Shown here piece by piece: positions 17,784 to 26,901 of a DNA stretch of 64,000 nucleotides. This DNA is from Microbacterium sp. SS28 (GTDB taxonomy: Bacteria; Actinomycetota; Actinomycetes; Actinomycetales; Microbacteriaceae): positions 434,001-498,000 of the forward strand of contig NZ_JAKWJP010000001.1 of the NCBI RefSeq assembly GCF_022761035.1, read 5' to 3'. The position numbers and the translations under genes were made by a program. The notes under the pieces were generated by a model that did not search any database, was not told the origin of the DNA, and saw only the letters and a program-made list of their open reading frames with translations. Position 1 is the first letter of the stretch, and each line of letters starts with the position of its first letter.

Positions 17784-19197
17784 CGATACTCCAATGTGTT
17801 CCGTCTGCGCTGTCTTCCAGCGTGATTCCTGCGGCGGCGATCGCATCGCGGATGCGATCGGCCGCCGCCCAGTCCTTCGCGGCCCGCGCGTCGGCGCGCT
17901 GGGCCAGCATCGTCGTGAGAAGGGCGTCGAGAGCGGATGCCTCGGCCCCTCCGGCATCCCCGAGCCACTGTGGATCCTCGGGGTCGATGCCGAGGATCCC
18001 GGTCATGACGGCGACTTCGCCGAAGGCGCGCAGCACGCCGTCGCGATCGCCTGCGTCGAGGGCGGAGTTGCCGTCCCGCACCGTCTCGTGCACGACCGCG
18101 AGCGCCTGCGGCACCCCGAGGTCGTCGTCCATCGCAACGGCGAACCGCTCCGGCACGGCGACCTCGACACGCTGATCGCCGTCGCTCGCGAGAGCCCTCG
18201 CGGCGCGGTGCAGGAACGTGCGGATGCGGTCGAGCGCGGCCTCGGCCTCGTCGAACGTCGACGGCGTGATGTCGAGGCTCGAACGGTAGTGCGCGGCGGC
18301 GAGCGCGTAGCGGACGACGAGGGGGTCGCGCTCGCGCAGCACGTCCTCGGCGAGGATGAAGTTGAACAGCGACTTGGACATCTTCTGCGCGCCGACGGTC
18401 ACGAGCCCGTTGTGCACCCAGTACCGGGCGAACCCATCGCCTGCCGCCGTCGACTGCGCGAGCTCGTTCTCGTGATGCGGGAAGCGCAGATCGAGGCCGC
18501 CGCCGTGGATGTCGAACTCGGATCCGAGGTACCGGCGCGACATCGCCGAGCACTCGATGTGCCAGCCGGGGCGCCCCGCGCCCCACGGTGAATCCCACGT
18601 CGCCGACGACGGCTCATCGGGCTTGGCGCCCTTCCAGAGCGCGAAGTCGCGGGGGTCACGCTTGCCGCGCGGATCGGCGTCGGCGGCCGGCTCCATCGCG
18701 TCGAGGGACTGGTTGGTGAGCGAGCCGTACGACGGCCATGACCGCACGTCGAAGTAGACGTCACCCGCGGCATCGGTACCGGCGGTCGCGGGGTACGCGT
18801 GCCCCGCGTCGATGAGGCGCCCGATGAGCTCCTGCATCTGCGGGATCGACGCGGTCGCGCGCGGTTCGTACGTGGGAGGGAGGATGCCGATCGCGGTGTA
18901 CGCGCGGGTGAACTCGAGCTCGATGCGGTACGCGAGCGCCCACCACGGCTCGGTGTCGGTCGCATTGACGAGCACCTTGTCGTCGATGTCGGTCACGTTG
19001 CGGACGAATGTGACGCGCTCGTACCTGTGGGCGAGCCAGCGGCGCAGGATGTCGAAGCTCAGCGCGCCGCGGAGGTGGCCGATGTGGGGTCCCGACTGCA
19101 CCGTCGGTCCACACACGTAGATCGTGATGTTCCGGGGGTCGAGGGGCACGAAGTCGCGCAGCTGCTGCGCCTTGGTGTCATAGAGCCGGACCGTCAC
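17776..19197 (-). CDS. cysS: cysteinyl-tRNA synthetase
   Basis: Class I aminoacyl-tRNA synthetase charging tRNA-Cys. It has 473 residues. The signature HIGH is in GPHIGHLRGAL, KMSKS is in GAQKMSKSLFNF, and the zinc/cysteine pocket pieces CGPTVQ and WHIECSAM are seen. The GTG start at 19197 lies exactly 6 nt downstream of TAGGCT with no Shine-Dalgarno, so the mRNA is probably leaderless. rlmB follows with an 8-nt overlap. Confidence 0.97.
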   Translation of the reverse strand: MTVRLYDTKAQQLRDFVPLDPRNITIYVCGPTVQSGPHIGHLRGALSFDILRRWLAHRYERVTFVRNVTDIDDKVLVNATDTEPWWALAYRIELEFTRAYTAIGILPPTYEPRATASIPQMQELIGRLIDAGHAYPATAGTDAAGDVYFDVRSWPSYGSLTNQSLDAMEPAADADPRGKRDPRDFALWKGAKPDEPSSATWDSPWGAGRPGWHIECSAMSRRYLGSEFDIHGGGLDLRFPHHENELAQSTAAGDGFARYWVHNGLVTVGAQKMSKSLFNFILAEDVLRERDPLVVRYALAAAHYRSSLDITPSTFDEAEAALDRIRTFLHRAARALASDGDQRVEVAVPERFAVAMDDDLGVPQALAVVHETVRDGNSALDAGDRDGVLRAFGEVAVMTGILGIDPEDPQWLGDAGGAEASALDALLTTMLAQRADARAAKDWAAADRIRDAIAAAGITLEDSADGTHWSIDG

Positions 19198-19276
19198 TGC
19201 ACCAGCCTACCGGCGCCCTCCTGTGCGAACCCGGCGCGTGTCGGGTCGCCACGACGGGATGAAGTAGGAATGAAGG

Positions 19277-20224
19277 ATGCTCCATGTTCTCGCCGTCTTC
19301 GCGGCAGCCGTCCTCTTCGGCACGACGGGCACCTCGCAGGCGCTCGGGCCGGACGGCGCGACGCCTCTCGCGATCGGCGCCGTACGTCTCGCGATCGGCG
19401 GCACGGGGCTCGCGCTCATCGCCTTCACGCTCGCGCGCCGCCACCGCATTCGTGCGGAGCGCCGACCGGATGCCGCGCCCCGGCCGCGTCTCGGCATCCG
19501 TCCCCTCGCCCTCATGGTGCTCACGGGCGTGTGCCTCGCGACCTACCAGCCGCTCTTCTTCCTCGGGACCGAGCGCAACGGCGTCGCCGTCGGCACCGTC
19601 ATCGCGCTGGGATCCGCCCCGATCATGGCGGGGCTGCTGGAGTGGCTCCTGACGCGGCGGGCGCCGAGCGCCGCGTGGATGGTCGCGACGGCGCTCGCGA
19701 CGGTCGGCGTCGTGCTGCTCGGAGCCGGCGGCGCGTCGTCGGGCGCAGGCGCGGGCGGGACCGACCCGATCGGCCTGCTCGGGTCGCTGGGAGCCGCCGC
19801 CTCGTTCGCCGTCATCGCCAACGCCCAGCGCCGGCTGCTCGACGCGGGGTGGGACCCCTTCACCGTCGTCGGGGCGATGGGGGCGAGCTCGGCCGTCATC
19901 GCGATCGTCGCGCTGCCGTTCGTCGACCTGTCCTGGCTGTCGACGACCGCGGGGGTCGTGATGGGCCTGTGGCTCGGCATCGCAACGATCTCGATCGCCT
20001 ACGTGCTTTTCACGTGGGGCCTGAGCGGGCTCACGGCGGCGACCGCCGCGACGCTCACGCTCGGCGAGCCGCTCACCGCGAGCATCCTGGGGATCTTCGT
20101 CCTCGACGAGCGGCTGAGCGCCCTCGCGATCGCGGGTCTCGTCGTGCTCGCCGCGGGCCTCGCCCTGCTCGCGTGGGGGTCGCGCTCCGCGCGGGATCCG
20201 CGTCCCTTCGCTGTGGAAGGGTGA
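19277..20224 (+). CDS. EamA-family (DMT) transporter
   Basis: A 315-residue membrane protein with ten predicted helices in two EamA repeats. It begins MLHVLAVFAAAVLFGTTGTSQALGPDGATPLAIGAVRLAIGG; the G-T-T-G-T and RLAIGG positions and the C-terminal TLTLGEPLTASILGIFVLDERLS are typical EamA features. It is probably an exporter of an amino acid or small metabolite; the substrate cannot be told. AATGAAGG lies before the ATG. It is divergent from cysS, and its stop overlaps a GTG that precedes the GNAT start, so the two plus-strand genes form a unit. Confidence 0.92.
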   Translation: MLHVLAVFAAAVLFGTTGTSQALGPDGATPLAIGAVRLAIGGTGLALIAFTLARRHRIRAERRPDAAPRPRLGIRPLALMVLTGVCLATYQPLFFLGTERNGVAVGTVIALGSAPIMAGLLEWLLTRRAPSAAWMVATALATVGVVLLGAGGASSGAGAGGTDPIGLLGSLGAAASFAVIANAQRRLLDAGWDPFTVVGAMGASSAVIAIVALPFVDLSWLSTTAGVVMGLWLGIATISIAYVLFTWGLSGLTAATAATLTLGEPLTASILGIFVLDERLSALAIAGLVVLAAGLALLAWGSRSARDPRPFAVEG

Positions 20225-20226
20225 CC

Positions 20227-20688
20227 ATGACCATCGAGATCCTCGTCGACGACGTGACGTCGGAGGCGACGCTGCGCCTCATCGCGAGCCACCTGGACGG
20301 GATGCGCGAATACTCTCCCCCCGAGAGCGTGCACGCCCTCGATGTGGGCGCGCTGCGGCATCCGTCGATCACGTTCTGGTCGGCCTGGATCGACGGGGAG
20401 CTCGCGGGGATCGGCGCCCTCAAGGCGATCGACGCGCAGCGCGGCGAGCTCAAGTCGATGCGCGTCGACGACCGGTTCCGCGGCTCGGGTGTGGGCCGCG
20501 CCCTGCTGCGGCACATCATGGCGGCCGCGCGGGAGCGCGGGATGACGAGCCTGTGGCTCGAGACGGGCACGACCGCCGACTTCGTCCCCGCGCAGCGGCT
20601 CTACGCGAGCGAGGGCTTCACGGAGTGCGCCCCCTTCGAGGGGTACGCGCACGACCCGTTCTCGCTGTTCATGACCCGCGAACTTTAG
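20227..20688 (+). CDS. GNAT family N-acetyltransferase
   Basis: A 153-residue acetyl-CoA-dependent acetyltransferase. The motif A loop is visible as ELKSMRVDDRFRGSGVGRALLRHI (R/Q-x-x-G-x-G/A), followed by ERGMTSLWLETGTTADFVPAQRLYASEGF, typical of the PA4866/YafP-like group acting on small amines or antibiotics. The start at 20227 is 2 bp after the EamA stop; an alternative GTG at 20221 overlaps that stop. It is convergent with ispDF. Confidence 0.92.
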   Translation: MTIEILVDDVTSEATLRLIASHLDGMREYSPPESVHALDVGALRHPSITFWSAWIDGELAGIGALKAIDAQRGELKSMRVDDRFRGSGVGRALLRHIMAAARERGMTSLWLETGTTADFVPAQRLYASEGFTECAPFEGYAHDPFSLFMTREL

Positions 20689-20703
20689 CGCGGGTCGCGA
20701 CGC

Positions 20704-21888
20704 TCAGGCGGGGACGAGGAGCGCGACGGCGAAGGCCGCGACGCCCTCACCCGTGCCCGTGAAGCCGAGTCCGTCGGTCGTGGTCGCCGACAGGGAGACG
20801 GATGCTCCGCCGAGCGCCGCCGAGAGTGCGGCCTCGGCCTCGGCGCGGCGTGCCGCGAAGCGCGGACGATTCGCCTGCACCTGCACGGAGACGTTCCCGA
20901 TGCGCCAGCCCGCCTCGCCGAGGAGGGCGAGTGTGCGGGCGAGGAAGGCGTCGGCGTGGGCCGCGGCGTACTCGGGCCGCGACGTGCCGAAGTGCGTGCC
21001 GATGTCGCCCAGGCCGGCCGCGGACAGCAGCGCGTCGACGATCGCGTGGGCGACGGCATCCCCGTCCGAGTGCCCTGAGAGGGCGGGCTCGCCGGGCCAC
21101 TCGAGGCCTGCGAGCCACAGGTCGCCCGCGCCGCCGAAGGCGTGCACGTCGGTGCCGAGGCCTACGCGCGGGACGACGGCGGCGTGCCCGATGGTGGACG
21201 TCACGGCGGGAAGAGGCGTCACCAGGCCACGCGCACGGTCGAGGTCCGCGGGGGTCGTGATCTTGAAGCCGAGCGCATCGCCTGCGACGGCGGCGACGCT
21301 GTGGCCCGCCTGCGCGACGAGGGCCGCGTCGTCGGTGAAGTCCTCGGTCGCCGCGCCGTACGCGGCATCGAGCACGTCGCGTCGGAAGCCCTGCGGAGTC
21401 TGCGCGGCGGCGAGCTCTGCGCGGTCGACGGCCGCGACGATCTCGGAGCCGTCGACGCGCTTGAGCGTGTCGATGACGGGCAGCACCGGGATCGCCCCGT
21501 CCGCGCCCGCGTCGATCGCTGCGACGACCCGCGCGAAGACCTCGGGCGGTGTCAGGGCGCGCGCCGCATCGTGCACGAGCACGATGTCGACGTCGCCCCA
21601 CACGGCGTGCAGGCCCGCACGGACAGACTCCTGGCGCGTCGCGCCGCCCGGGACGACCGAGACGAGGTCGCGCTTGTCGCCGGCAGCCTCGATGGCCTCG
21701 GTCAGCGCGTCGCCGACGCGGTCTTCGGGTGCGACGACGATGACCTGCGCGGCGGTCGCGGCGAAGACCCCGCGCAGTGCGTGACGCAGGATCGAGTGCT
21801 CGTCGAGCCCGACGAACGCTTTGGGCGTCGATCGGCCCAGCCGCGTGCCGGAGCCTGCGGCGACGACGATTACGGCGATGCGCGGCAC
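20704..21888 (-). CDS. ispDF: bifunctional IspD/IspF of the MEP isoprenoid pathway
   Basis: A fusion of 2-C-methyl-D-erythritol 4-phosphate cytidylyltransferase (IspD) and 2,4-cyclodiphosphate synthase (IspF). IspD occupies about residues 1-225 ([21 protein letters not shown] loop, [11 protein letters not shown]). IspF occupies about 235-394, with zinc ligands in GTDVHAF and [13 protein letters not shown], and the ending [17 protein letters not shown]. The GTG at 21888 is preferred because GAGGAG lies 8 nt upstream. An upstream GTG at 21945 sits 6 nt behind TAGCGT and would add 19 residues by leaderless translation. carD lies upstream on the same strand. Confidence 0.93.
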   Translation of the reverse strand: MPRIAVIVVAAGSGTRLGRSTPKAFVGLDEHSILRHALRGVFAATAAQVIVVAPEDRVGDALTEAIEAAGDKRDLVSVVPGGATRQESVRAGLHAVWGDVDIVLVHDAARALTPPEVFARVVAAIDAGADGAIPVLPVIDTLKRVDGSEIVAAVDRAELAAAQTPQGFRRDVLDAAYGAATEDFTDDAALVAQAGHSVAAVAGDALGFKITTPADLDRARGLVTPLPAVTSTIGHAAVVPRVGLGTDVHAFGGAGDLWLAGLEWPGEPALSGHSDGDAVAHAIVDALLSAAGLGDIGTHFGTSRPEYAAAHADAFLARTLALLGEAGWRIGNVSVQVQANRPRFAARRAEAEAALSAALGGASVSLSATTTDGLGFTGTGEGVAAFAVALLVPA

Positions 21889-22023
21889 AGGGATCACTCC
21901 TCGACCGGAGTCGAGTGGCGGATCCTGAGTGGTATCGAGGGGCACGCCCTCACGCTACCGGCCACACCGGGTTTCGAGGCGCGCGTCGCGGGCTGCTCAC
22001 CCGTGACCCGCGCCGCGTCGAGG

Positions 22024-22506
22024 TCAGGAGGCCAGGACCTCGTCGAGGACGACGCCGGCCTGCTCTTCGTCCGTCTTCTCGGCGAGCGCGAGCTCGGAGA
22101 TGAGGATCTGACGGGCCTTCGCGAGCATGCGCTTCTCGCCCGCCGAGAGTCCGCGGTCCTGATCGCGGCGCCACAGGTCGCGGACGACCTCGCTCACCTT
22201 GATGACATCACCGGAAGCGAGCTTCTCGAGGTTCGCCTTGTAGCGACGCGACCAGTTGGTCGGCTCCTCCGTGAAGGGCGCGCGAAGCACCTCGAAGACG
22301 CGCTCGAGCCCCTCTTTGCCGATCACATCGCGGACCCCCACGAGATCGACGTTGTCAGCCGGGACCTCGATGGTCAGATCGCCTTGAGTGACGCGGAGCT
22401 TGAGGTAGACCTTTTCTTCGCCCTTGATTACTCGAGTCTTCACTTCTGCGATCGTCGCCGCCCCATGGTGCGGGTAAACGACCGTCTCGCCAACCTCAAA
22501 AAGCAT
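22024..22506 (-). CDS. carD: CarD family transcriptional regulator
   Basis: RNA polymerase-binding regulator that stabilises open complexes at rRNA and other promoters. It has 160 residues. The N-terminal Tudor-like RNAP-interaction domain ([19 protein letters not shown]) is followed by the helical DNA-binding domain with the conserved tryptophan in [16 protein letters not shown]. The ATG at 22506 has AAGGA 9 bp upstream; the open frame extends further but the family starts here. A TATCCT -10-like box lies about 30 nt upstream. ispDF follows, the same order as carD-ispD-ispF in mycobacteria. Confidence 0.96.
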   Translation of the reverse strand: MLFEVGETVVYPHHGAATIAEVKTRVIKGEEKVYLKLRVTQGDLTIEVPADNVDLVGVRDVIGKEGLERVFEVLRAPFTEEPTNWSRRYKANLEKLASGDVIKVSEVVRDLWRRDQDRGLSAGEKRMLAKARQILISELALAEKTDEEQAGVVLDEVLAS

Positions 22507-22647
22507 GCAGTTATGTCCTTTCGGCAACCTCCAGGATACCACAGGCGACATACGCTAAGGTTCGCCGCCCACCCTCGCGGCGACACACCCGCGACACGCT
22601 GACCCTCTAGACTGCAGGGGATGTCTGCATCCGTCCCAGGAGGATCC

Positions 22648-23157
22648 GTGATTTCGATACACCGCCCCGCCGGGTCGGCGCTCAATCCGAGGAAACCGCG
22701 CCTCATCGCGTCGCTCGCCCTCGGCGCCGTCGTCCTTCTCGGGACGACCGGCTGCGCCATGCTCTCGACGCAGGCGACGACGCTGCCGTACTCGCCCGCC
22801 GATGGGGTCAACGTGCCCGACTCGGGGCCGCTCGAGGTGCGCAACGCGCTGCTCGTCACGAACGAGGAGGGCGAGGACGCCAACTTCCTCGCCGCGATCA
22901 TCAACTCGTCCGACGAGACGCAGACCCTGCACCTCGAGTTCGGCGAGGAGAACCCCATCGAAGAGACCGTGCGCGTGCCCGCGCACACGACGGTGAGCCT
23001 CGGCGTGACCGAGGACGCACTCCTCATCGAAGGGATCGACGCGCCCGCCGGCTCGGACGTCCTCGTGTACTTCCAGTCCGGTGACGCCGAAGGCGTCCAG
23101 GTCGCCGTGCCCGTCCTCGACGGCGCACTCGACTACCTCGCGCCGTTCGTGCCCTGA
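22648..23157 (+). CDS. small lipoprotein of unknown function
   Basis: A 169-residue exported protein with a lipobox LGTTGC at about residues 29-34, so it is a lipid-anchored envelope protein. The mature part is acidic and β-rich (GPLEVRNALLVTNEEGEDANFLAAIINSSDETQTL) and ends DYLAPFVP. It carries no domain that I can name; similar proteins are common in Microbacteriaceae. The GTG at 22648 has AGGAGG 4 bp upstream. An ATG at 22621 lies 7 nt behind a TAGACT box and is either the true leaderless start or the transcription start. It is convergent with regX3. Confidence 0.82.
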   Translation: MISIHRPAGSALNPRKPRLIASLALGAVVLLGTTGCAMLSTQATTLPYSPADGVNVPDSGPLEVRNALLVTNEEGEDANFLAAIINSSDETQTLHLEFGEENPIEETVRVPAHTTVSLGVTEDALLIEGIDAPAGSDVLVYFQSGDAEGVQVAVPVLDGALDYLAPFVP

Positions 23158-23171
23158 GCACCGGCGACGCC

Positions 23172-23212
23172 GCGAAGCGCCCCTCGACTCCACGAGTCGA
23201 GGGGCGCTTCGC
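23172..23212. terminator. strong bidirectional terminator hairpin
   Basis: A perfect 19-bp inverted repeat (23172-23190 with 23194-23212) around a CAC loop, placed between the convergent lipoprotein and regX3 genes. It is the longest perfect stem in the window. Confidence 0.85.
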
Positions 23213-23223
23213 GTTCGGGGGTC

Positions 23224-23907
23224 TCAGCCCTCGAAGCGGTAGCCGAGGCCGCGCACGGTCACGAGCATCTCGGGCTCGCCGGGATTCTCCTCGATGCGCG
23301 AGCGGATGCGCTTGATGTGCACATCGAGCGTCTTGGTGTCGCCGAAGTAGTCGGTGCCCCACACGCGGTCGATCAGCTGGCCGCGGGTGAGAACGCGACC
23401 GGCGTTGCGCATGAGCACCTCGAGCAGCTCGAATTCCTTGAGGGGCATGCTGATCTCGCCGCCCGCGACGGCCACGGTGTGGCGGTCGATGTCGAGCGTC
23501 ACGCGGCCGCCGGTCAGGACCCGGTCGTCGAGGTCCGCCTCGACCGACGAGAGACGACGCAGCACGGCACGCATGCGGGCGAGCAGCTCGCGCGCGGAGT
23601 AGGGCTTGGTCACGTAGTCATCGGCGCCCAGCTCGAGCCCCACGACGATGTCGACCTCGGAGTCCTTGGCCGTCAGCATGATGATCGGCACGTTGGAGAC
23701 GGTCCGCAGCTGCCGGCACACCTCGGTGCCCGGCATCCCCGGCAGCATGAGGTCGAGCAGCACGATGTCGGTGCCGCGCTCGCGGAACGCCGTGAGCGCG
23801 GACGGGCCGTCTTCGGCGATCTCGACCTCGTGGCCTTCGCGGCGCAGCAGGTAGGCGAGAGGGTCGGCGAGGTCGGGCTCGTCCTCGACGATCAAGACGC
23901 GGGTCAT
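23224..23907 (-). CDS. regX3: phosphate-responsive response regulator RegX3/PhoP type
   Basis: An OmpR-family response regulator of 227 residues that binds PHO boxes when phosphorylated under phosphate limitation. The receiver domain shows the acidic pair EDE (8-10), phosphoacceptor Asp in LLDLMLPG (about 52) and Lys in TKPYSA (about 101). The winged-helix domain at about 130-227 has the recognition segment TLDVHIKRIRSRIE. Its ATG overlaps the senX3 stop by 4 nt (ATGA). Proximity to phoU, pstSCAB and gpmA supports the RegX3 assignment. Confidence 0.94.
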   Translation of the reverse strand: MTRVLIVEDEPDLADPLAYLLRREGHEVEIAEDGPSALTAFRERGTDIVLLDLMLPGMPGTEVCRQLRTVSNVPIIMLTAKDSEVDIVVGLELGADDYVTKPYSARELLARMRAVLRRLSSVEADLDDRVLTGGRVTLDIDRHTVAVAGGEISMPLKEFELLEVLMRNAGRVLTRGQLIDRVWGTDYFGDTKTLDVHIKRIRSRIEENPGEPEMLVTVRGLGYRFEG

Positions 23908-25133
23908 GGGGTGTCTCCGTTCACAGGGGCAGGGATCGTGGTCGCCGGACGCGGCGTCGCGGCCTTCGCACGACTCTTCTTACGCTTCTTGCGCGGCGGC
24001 TCGGGGACGGGGCCCTCGACCAGCGGTAACCGGATGGTGAAGGTCGAGCCGCGGCCGGGACGCGACCACAGGGTCACCTCGCCGCCGTGGCGCTGCACGG
24101 CGTGCTTGACGATCGACAGGCCGAGCCCCGTTCCGCCCGTGCGGCGCGAGCGCGCCTGATCCGCGCGGTAGAAGCGCTCGAACACGCGCGCCTGCTCGCC
24201 CTCGGGGATGCCGATCCCGCGGTCGGTCACGGCGATCTCGACGATGTCGCCGACCGCCTTGACGCCCACCCCGACGGTCGAGCCGCTCGGCGAGTAGGCG
24301 ATCGCGTTGACGACGAGGTTGCCGACGGCCTCGCTGAGGATCTGCGCATCGCCGCGGACGTAGAGGCCGCGGGCGCCGCCGCGCGTGATCGAGACGCCCG
24401 CGGAGTCGGCGGGGATGACGTGCGCGTCGATCGCCGAGGCGACGACCTCGTCGACCGAGACCTCGCGCTCGTCGGAGAACTCGTCGGCCGCCTGCAGGCG
24501 CGACAGGCTCATGATGCGCGACGTGAGCTGGGCCAGGCGCGCCGCCTCGGCCAGGAGCCGCGCCGCGAACACCCGCACCTGGGCGGGGTCGTCGGCAGCC
24601 GACTCGATCGCTTCGGCGAGAAGGCTCACGGCGCCCACCGGGGTCTTGATCTCGTGGCTCGTGTTGGCCACGAAGTCGCGCCGCATCTGCTCGACGCGCT
24701 CCTTCTCGGTGATGTCGCGCAGCACGAGGAACGAGAAGCGCGTCGAGATGCGGGTCGCCCGCACGACGACGAGCCGCGGCTCGGCGGGCGGCGCGCCGCG
24801 GCGCAGCCGCAGGGTGGATGTCGCGGCGGACTCCCCCGCCCGCGCACGGCGGGCGACGGCCTTGAGCTCGTCGCCTGGAAGGACGTACCCCTCCACGAGG
24901 CCGAACGGCGCCGCGAGGTTCGACGCTGCGACGACCGTGAACGACGCGTCGACGACGGCGGCCGCGTCATCCATCCCGTGCAGAACCTGCGCGACGCCCT
25001 CGGGGACGATGGCCGTCGTCTCGGACTGCAGCCGGTCGCGGGCGCGCAGCGACGCCATGATGACCGCAGTGACGAGGCCCCCGATAATCGCCCCCAGGAG
25101 CAGGGCGAGCAGCGCGAGCTGCGTCGTTTCCAT
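23904..25133 (-). CDS. senX3: sensor histidine kinase SenX3-like
   Basis: Partner kinase of RegX3. It has 409 residues with one N-terminal membrane helix (LALLALLLGAIIGGLVTAVIMASL), a degenerate PAS-like region at about 45-150, the H-box FVANTSHEIKTPVGAV, N-box NLVVNAIAYSP, G1 DRGIGIP and G2 RRTGGTGLGLSIVKHAV. The C-terminal ~30 residues are a basic tail (RKKRKKSRAKAA). With so little exposed outside the cell it probably senses phosphate through PhoU/Pst rather than directly. TACTCT lies 7 nt before the ATG, a possible leaderless start. Confidence 0.94.
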   Translation of the reverse strand: METTQLALLALLLGAIIGGLVTAVIMASLRARDRLQSETTAIVPEGVAQVLHGMDDAAAVVDASFTVVAASNLAAPFGLVEGYVLPGDELKAVARRARAGESAATSTLRLRRGAPPAEPRLVVVRATRISTRFSFLVLRDITEKERVEQMRRDFVANTSHEIKTPVGAVSLLAEAIESAADDPAQVRVFAARLLAEAARLAQLTSRIMSLSRLQAADEFSDEREVSVDEVVASAIDAHVIPADSAGVSITRGGARGLYVRGDAQILSEAVGNLVVNAIAYSPSGSTVGVGVKAVGDIVEIAVTDRGIGIPEGEQARVFERFYRADQARSRRTGGTGLGLSIVKHAVQRHGGEVTLWSRPGRGSTFTIRLPLVEGPVPEPPRKKRKKSRAKAATPRPATTIPAPVNGDTP

Positions 25134-25217
25134 GCTCTCCAGAGTAGAGGGGCGGCTGCTGCCGCAATCGGCCGTCCGGGGCTGCCCGCGGGGAGGGACG
25201 GCTACTATTCACTCTCG

Positions 25218-25239
25218 CGGCACCGTTCGTTAACCTTCG
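25218..25239 (+). promoter_or_regulatory. candidate PHO box upstream of phoU
   Basis: Two 11-bp units, CGGCACCGTTC and GTTAACCTTCG, matching the GTTnACC repeat pattern of actinobacterial PHO boxes at their cores. The 10-bp stretch GTTAACCTTC recurs exactly upstream of pstS. A GACAAT -10-like hexamer follows at 25245-25250. It lies in the senX3/phoU divergent region and could serve both. Confidence 0.6.
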
Positions 25240-25297
25240 CTGACGACAATCGCCGAGGCTGCCCGAGCCAGGGCCATGCATAGGAAAGAGGTGTCGG

Positions 25298-25993
25298 ATG
25301 CGCGAGGTATTCCACCAGTCCCTCGAGGACGTCCAGGATCGGCTCGTCGAGATCTCCGAGCTCGTGACGACCGCGATCGAGAAGGCGACGCGCGCCTTCG
25401 GCACGAGCGACGTCGCGCTCGCCGAGGAGGTCATCGAGGCCGACGCCGTCATCGACGAGAAGGCGATCGCCCTCGACGAGATCGCGATCGAGATCCTCGC
25501 CCGTCAGCAGCCGGTCGCCCGCGACCTGCGGATCGTCGTGAGCGCTCTGCGCATCAGCGCGTCGCTCGAGCGAATGGGCGACATCGCCGAGCACATCGCT
25601 CAGCTGACGCGAATGCGCTTCCCTGAGCGGGCGATCCCGCGAGGACTCAAGAGCACGTTCACCCAGATGGGTCAGCTCGACGTCGAGGTGGCGCGCAAGC
25701 TCACCGAGCTGCTGCGCACGCAGGACCTCGAGATCGCCGAGCAGCTGCGCAACGACGACGACAAGATCGACGACCTGCACGTCTCGGTGTTCGAGAAGGT
25801 CCTCTCGGACAGCTGGCAGGGCGAGACCGCCGCGACCGTCGACGCGACCCTCGCGAGCCGCTACCACGAGCGCTTCGCCGACCACGCCGTGTCGATCTCG
25901 AAGAAGGTCACCTACCTCGCGACGGGCGACTGGACGACCGACAGCGACGACACGTTCGTCGCTCCCGCCCCGGGAGCAGCCACGACGCTGTAA
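25298..25993 (+). CDS. phoU: phosphate transport system regulatory protein
   Basis: A 231-residue, all-helical PhoU protein that couples the Pst transporter to the SenX3 kinase and restrains phosphate-starvation signalling. It has two three-helix repeats; metal-binding acidic clusters appear as EADAVIDEKAIALDE and ERMGDIAEHIAQL in the first repeat, and NDDDKIDDLHVSVFE and YHERFADHAVSI in the second. Ribosome site AAAGAGG precedes the ATG. It is divergent from senX3-regX3, and 16 kb separates it from pst. A terminator follows at 26023-26060. Confidence 0.96.
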   Translation: MREVFHQSLEDVQDRLVEISELVTTAIEKATRAFGTSDVALAEEVIEADAVIDEKAIALDEIAIEILARQQPVARDLRIVVSALRISASLERMGDIAEHIAQLTRMRFPERAIPRGLKSTFTQMGQLDVEVARKLTELLRTQDLEIAEQLRNDDDKIDDLHVSVFEKVLSDSWQGETAATVDATLASRYHERFADHAVSISKKVTYLATGDWTTDSDDTFVAPAPGAATTL

Positions 25994-26022
25994 CCGGCTC
26001 CGCGCGGAGAGCGCGAAAGACC

Positions 26023-26060
26023 AGAAGAGCGGATGCCCCGGGGGGAGCATCCGCTCTTCT
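26023..26060. terminator. terminator between convergent phoU and gpmA
   Basis: A 14-bp perfect stem (AGAAGAGCGGATGC with GCATCCGCTCTTCT) and a 10-nt loop, followed by TCTCGTT. The flanks suit both directions. Confidence 0.82.
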
Positions 26061-26094
26061 TCTCGTTCGGATCAGCGCACGATCGCGGCTCGCG

Positions 26095-26847
26095 TCATTT
26101 CTTGGCGCCCTGCGCCGCAACGGCGGCGGCACCCGCGGCGGCCGCCTCGGGGTCGAGGTACTCCCCCGGTCCGAGCGGCATGAAGTCCTCGCCGAGGCGA
26201 TAGACGAGCGGGATGCCGGTGGGGATGTTGAGCTCCGAGATGTCGGCGTCGCTGATGCCGTCGAGGTGCTTCACAAGGCCCCGCAAGGAGTTTCCGTGCG
26301 CCGTCACGAGGACGGTCTTGCCCGCCGCGAGGTCGGGCTTGATGTCGCTCTCCCAGTAGGGCAGGAAGCGGTCGATGACGAGCGAAAGCGACTCGGTGCG
26401 CGGGATCTCGCCGTCGATGCCGACGTAGCGCGGATCGTTCACCTGGCTGAACTCGGAGTCGTCGTCGAGGACGGGCGGCGGCACGTCGAACGAACGACGC
26501 CAGAGCATGAACTGCTCCTGGCCGAACTCGGCGAGGGTCTGGGCCTTGTCCTTGCCCTGCAGCGCACCGTAGTGGCGCTCGTTGAGCCGCCACGTGCGCT
26601 TGACGGGGATCCACAGGCGGTCGGCGGCGTCGAGGGCGAGGTTCGCGGTCTGGATGGCGCGGCTGAGCACCGAGGTGTGCAGGACGTCCGGGAGCAGCCC
26701 CGACTCGGCGAGCAGCTCGCCGCCGCGCGTGGCTTCGGCCCGGCCCTTCTCCGAGAGCCGGACGTCGACCCATCCGGTGAAGAGGTTGAGTTCGTTCCAT
26801 TCGCTCTGGCCGTGGCGAAGCAGGATCAGCGTGTAGGGCGCGGTCAT
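26095..26847 (-). CDS. gpmA: 2,3-bisphosphoglycerate-dependent phosphoglycerate mutase
   Basis: Glycolytic enzyme interconverting 3- and 2-phosphoglycerate. It has 250 residues. The phosphohistidine motif LRHGQSEWN is at about residues 9-17, and the second catalytic histidine is in [17 protein letters not shown] and the long insert typical of dPGM are present. ATG 26847 (MTAPYTL) is favoured because TATCAT lies 7 nt upstream; an in-frame ATG at 26856 overlaps that box. The C-terminus is Ala-rich. gpmA next to senX3-regX3 is also seen in mycobacteria. Confidence 0.96.
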   Translation of the reverse strand: MTAPYTLILLRHGQSEWNELNLFTGWVDVRLSEKGRAEATRGGELLAESGLLPDVLHTSVLSRAIQTANLALDAADRLWIPVKRTWRLNERHYGALQGKDKAQTLAEFGQEQFMLWRRSFDVPPPVLDDDSEFSQVNDPRYVGIDGEIPRTESLSLVIDRFLPYWESDIKPDLAAGKTVLVTAHGNSLRGLVKHLDGISDADISELNIPTGIPLVYRLGEDFMPLGPGEYLDPEAAAAGAAAVAAQGAKK

Positions 26848-26901
26848 GCTCGCCATGATACCGAGACCGGGATGTCGCGCACGGCCTGGCATCATGGGCT
26901 C

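Noticed and set aside
18799..20688. Single 629-residue plus-strand protein ending in the GNAT domain
   Set aside because: Only the last 153 residues have protein-like composition; the rest overlaps cysS antisense and the EamA gene in another frame. The GNAT begins at 20227.
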